From: JALCSJ01 sp036788835
GTDB taxonomy: Bacteria; Bacillota; Negativicutes; Acidaminococcales; Acidaminococcaceae
Direction: 5' to 3'
Assembly (NCBI GenBank): GCA_036788835.1
Contig: DAIQMR010000010.1
Coordinates: forward strand, 1 to 64,000
Length of the DNA stretch: 64,000 bases
Under the pieces are notes generated by a model. That model saw nothing but the letters and a program-made list of their open reading frames with translations, was not told the DNA's origin and did not search any database. Positions 62,296-64,000 of this stretch are shown piece by piece. Position numbers and translations under genes: made by a program. The number at the start of each line of letters is the position of its first letter. The first letter of the stretch is position 1.

Positions 62296-63732
62296 ATGGC
62301 AAAAGCAAGCCCTGGTGTTCAAGCACTACGTGATGTGGTAGAGAAAGTATATGCAGATGCACGTGAAGCTAAAAAAAGAGGCGAACCCGTTGGCTGGTCT
62401 TCTTCTAAGTTTCCCTGTGAACTTGCGGAAGCATTCGGACTGCATGTAGTTTATCCGGAAAACCAAGCAGCAGGTATCGCTGCTAACCGTGACGGTGAAC
62501 TGATGTGTCAGGCAGCCGAAGACTTGGGTTATGATAATGATATTTGCGGTTATGCCCGTATCAGTTTGGCTTATGCAGCAGGTAAGAGATCTGCTAATAA
62601 GTTCGATCCTGCCACCGGCGAACCGGTTATTGACCCTAACAGCGGTAAACCTTTAAAAGATGAAAATGGCAACAAGGTTATTGATCCTGCAACCGGAAAA
62701 CCCAAAAAGGACCCTAAGACCATGAAGCCTTATTCCTATCTGGAAGATTTGAATGAAATCGCTGCTCTTCCCGAAGGAATAGAAAAAGAGCGCCGTACGG
62801 CCGCTCTGAAGCATTATCGTCAGATGATTATGCCTATGCCTGATTTCGTGCTATGCTGCAACAATATTTGCAACTGCATGACAAAATGGTACGAGAATAT
62901 TGCCCGTATGCATAACATTCCTTTGATTATGATTGACGTTCCTTACAATAGAACCGACAATGTTGACGAAAGCAATGTTAAATACATTCGTTCTCAATTC
63001 GATCATGCTATTGAACAACTGGAACAAATTTCCGGTAAAAAATTTGATGAAAAGAAATTCGAACAGGCTTGTGCTAATGCTAACCGCACTGCTAAAGCCT
63101 GGCTGAAAGTCTGCGACTACTTACAATACAAACCATCTCCTTACAGCGGATTTGATTTGTTCAACCACATGGCCGATGTTGTTACCGCCCGTGGCAGAGT
63201 AGAAGCTGCTGAAGCTTTCGAACTCTTGGCTAAGGAATTGGAAGAACATGTTAAGAATAATACCAATACCTTACCTTTCCCCGAGAAATACCGTATTATG
63301 TTCGAAGGTATTCCTTGCTGGCCCAAACTGCCTCAATTGTTCAAACCCTTGAAAGCTAACGGCTTGAATATTACCGCAGTTGTATATGCACCTGCTTTTG
63401 GCTTTGTTTATAACGGCTTGGACGAAATGGTTCGTGCCTATTGCAAAGCTCCTAACTCTGTTTGCCTGGAGAAGGGCGTTTCCTGGCGTGAAGGAATCTG
63501 CAAAGATAATAAGGTCGACGGCCTGTTGATTCACTACAACAGAAGCTGCAAACCTTGGAGCGGATATATGCCCGAAATGAGCCGCCGTCTGTCCAAAGAG
63601 CTGGGTGTTCCTGCTGCAGGCTTTGAAGGAGACCAGGCTGATCCAAGAAACTTCAACGCTGCTCAATACGAGACCAGAGTTCAAGGTCTGGTAGAAGCAA
63701 TGGAAACTAACGCTAGTGCAAAGGGGAAATAA
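62296..63732 (+). CDS. hgdA: 2-Hydroxyglutaryl-CoA dehydratase subunit A
   Basis: A 478-residue alpha subunit (477 in A. fermentans) that binds a 4Fe-4S cluster and removes water from (R)-2-hydroxyglutaryl-CoA. VGWSSSKFPCELAEAF near residue 34 and the cysteine-rich LCCNNICNCM near 183 are typical. An insert at about residues 108-145 contains two copies of a V-I-D-P-x-x-G-K-P unit; the A. fermentans protein has a similar insert. It is followed two bases later by hgdB. Confidence 0.95.
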   Translation: MAKASPGVQALRDVVEKVYADAREAKKRGEPVGWSSSKFPCELAEAFGLHVVYPENQAAGIAANRDGELMCQAAEDLGYDNDICGYARISLAYAAGKRSANKFDPATGEPVIDPNSGKPLKDENGNKVIDPATGKPKKDPKTMKPYSYLEDLNEIAALPEGIEKERRTAALKHYRQMIMPMPDFVLCCNNICNCMTKWYENIARMHNIPLIMIDVPYNRTDNVDESNVKYIRSQFDHAIEQLEQISGKKFDEKKFEQACANANRTAKAWLKVCDYLQYKPSPYSGFDLFNHMADVVTARGRVEAAEAFELLAKELEEHVKNNTNTLPFPEKYRIMFEGIPCWPKLPQLFKPLKANGLNITAVVYAPAFGFVYNGLDEMVRAYCKAPNSVCLEKGVSWREGICKDNKVDGLLIHYNRSCKPWSGYMPEMSRRLSKELGVPAAGFEGDQADPRNFNAAQYETRVQGLVEAMETNASAKGK

Positions 63733-63734
63733 AA

Positions 63735-64000
63735 ATGGCTATTAATACGATTATTGATGAATTCAAACAAGTAGCTGCTAATCCGAAAAAACAGCTTTTG
63801 GCCTACAAAGCTCAAGGCAAAAAAGCTATTGGTGTGCTTCCTTACTATGCACCAGAAGAATTAGTTTATGCTGCCGGTATGGTTCCCTTTGGTATTTGGG
63901 GAACTAATGATAAAAACGTTAGCTTGGCCAAAGAATATTGCGCAACTTTCTATTGCACCATCGCTCAATTGGCATTGGAAATGTTGTTGGATGGTACCAT
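63735..64000 (+). CDS. hgdB: 2-Hydroxyglutaryl-CoA dehydratase subunit B, 3' truncated by window edge
   Basis: The first 88 codons are visible and remain open to the window end. The stretch IGVLPYYAPEELVYAAGMVP is typical of this family's beta subunit, which holds the second Fe-S cluster, and the position right after hgdA agrees. The rest of the gene lies outside the window. Confidence 0.9.
   Translation, partial: MAINTIIDEFKQVAANPKKQLLAYKAQGKKAIGVLPYYAPEELVYAAGMVPFGIWGTNDKNVSLAKEYCATFYCTIAQLALEMLLDGT

Overview
The window comes from a low-to-mid GC, anaerobic, glutamate-fermenting member of the Negativicutes, most likely family Acidaminococcaceae (Acidaminococcus / Phascolarctobacterium type). 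The strongest evidence is the gene order gctA-gctB-gcdA-hgdC-hgdA-hgdB at the right end. This is the hydroxyglutarate-pathway operon known from Acidaminococcus fermentans, and the subunit lengths and active-site residues agree. Firmicutes-type T-box leaders (trp, valS), a walJ-htrA-rlmH block and an RseC-like protein fit a diderm Firmicute. Species and genus cannot be fixed from the sequence alone.

Layout, left to right. (1) 1-4155: an operon of TRAP transporter permeases (DctQ partial, DctM), a URO-D/MtaA-like protein, a DUF441 membrane protein and an exported alpha/beta hydrolase, closed by a strong terminator. (2) 4296-6380: a peptidase pair (M19 dipeptidase and M20 hydrolase). (3) 6402-11334: a promoter, a Trp T-box leader, a second terminator-like hairpin, and trpDCFBA without trpE or trpG. 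(4) 11345-16057: gltB with its own promoter and a hairpin-containing leader. (5) 16232-20252: an LCP envelope protein, a short intergenic area with a promoter-terminator unit and a gene remnant, then tex on the minus strand. (6) 20337-25977: a PerR-like regulator with its operator, deoC, walJ, a lipoprotein HtrA, rlmH, a PHP phosphoesterase and a DUF362 ferredoxin protein. (7) 26033-28685: a MoxR-type ATPase and a VWA partner, followed by a 55-bp tandem repeat. (8) 28874-34398: a Val T-box, valS, folC and an O-antigen-ligase-like membrane protein.

(9) 34643-38203: a Na+-pumping acyl-CoA decarboxylase operon (carboxyltransferase, OadG-like, biotin carrier, beta subunit). (10) 38461-43175: a complete LIV-type branched-chain amino acid ABC transporter. 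(11) 43339-51243: three small membrane proteins, maf, radC, mreBCD, PBP2 and rodA, a cell-shape cluster. (12) 51253-57738: a radical SAM / DUF2344 pair, RNase G, a CCA-adding enzyme and an orphan citC. (13) 57928-64000: gctAB-gcdA-hgdCA and the start of hgdB.

Taken together, glutamate would be reduced to 2-hydroxyglutarate elsewhere, activated by GctAB, dehydrated by HgdAB with HgdC, and decarboxylated by GcdA. The membrane module encoded 20 kb upstream (34-38 kb) could serve either its own methylmalonyl-CoA-type carboxyltransferase, or GcdA, or both. I see no rRNA, tRNA, CRISPR array, insertion sequence or prophage. The parts I regard as least explained are the TRAP/URO-D/hydrolase operon, the MoxR-VWA pair with its repeat, the double terminator before trpD, and the promoter-terminator unit near 17.7 kb.
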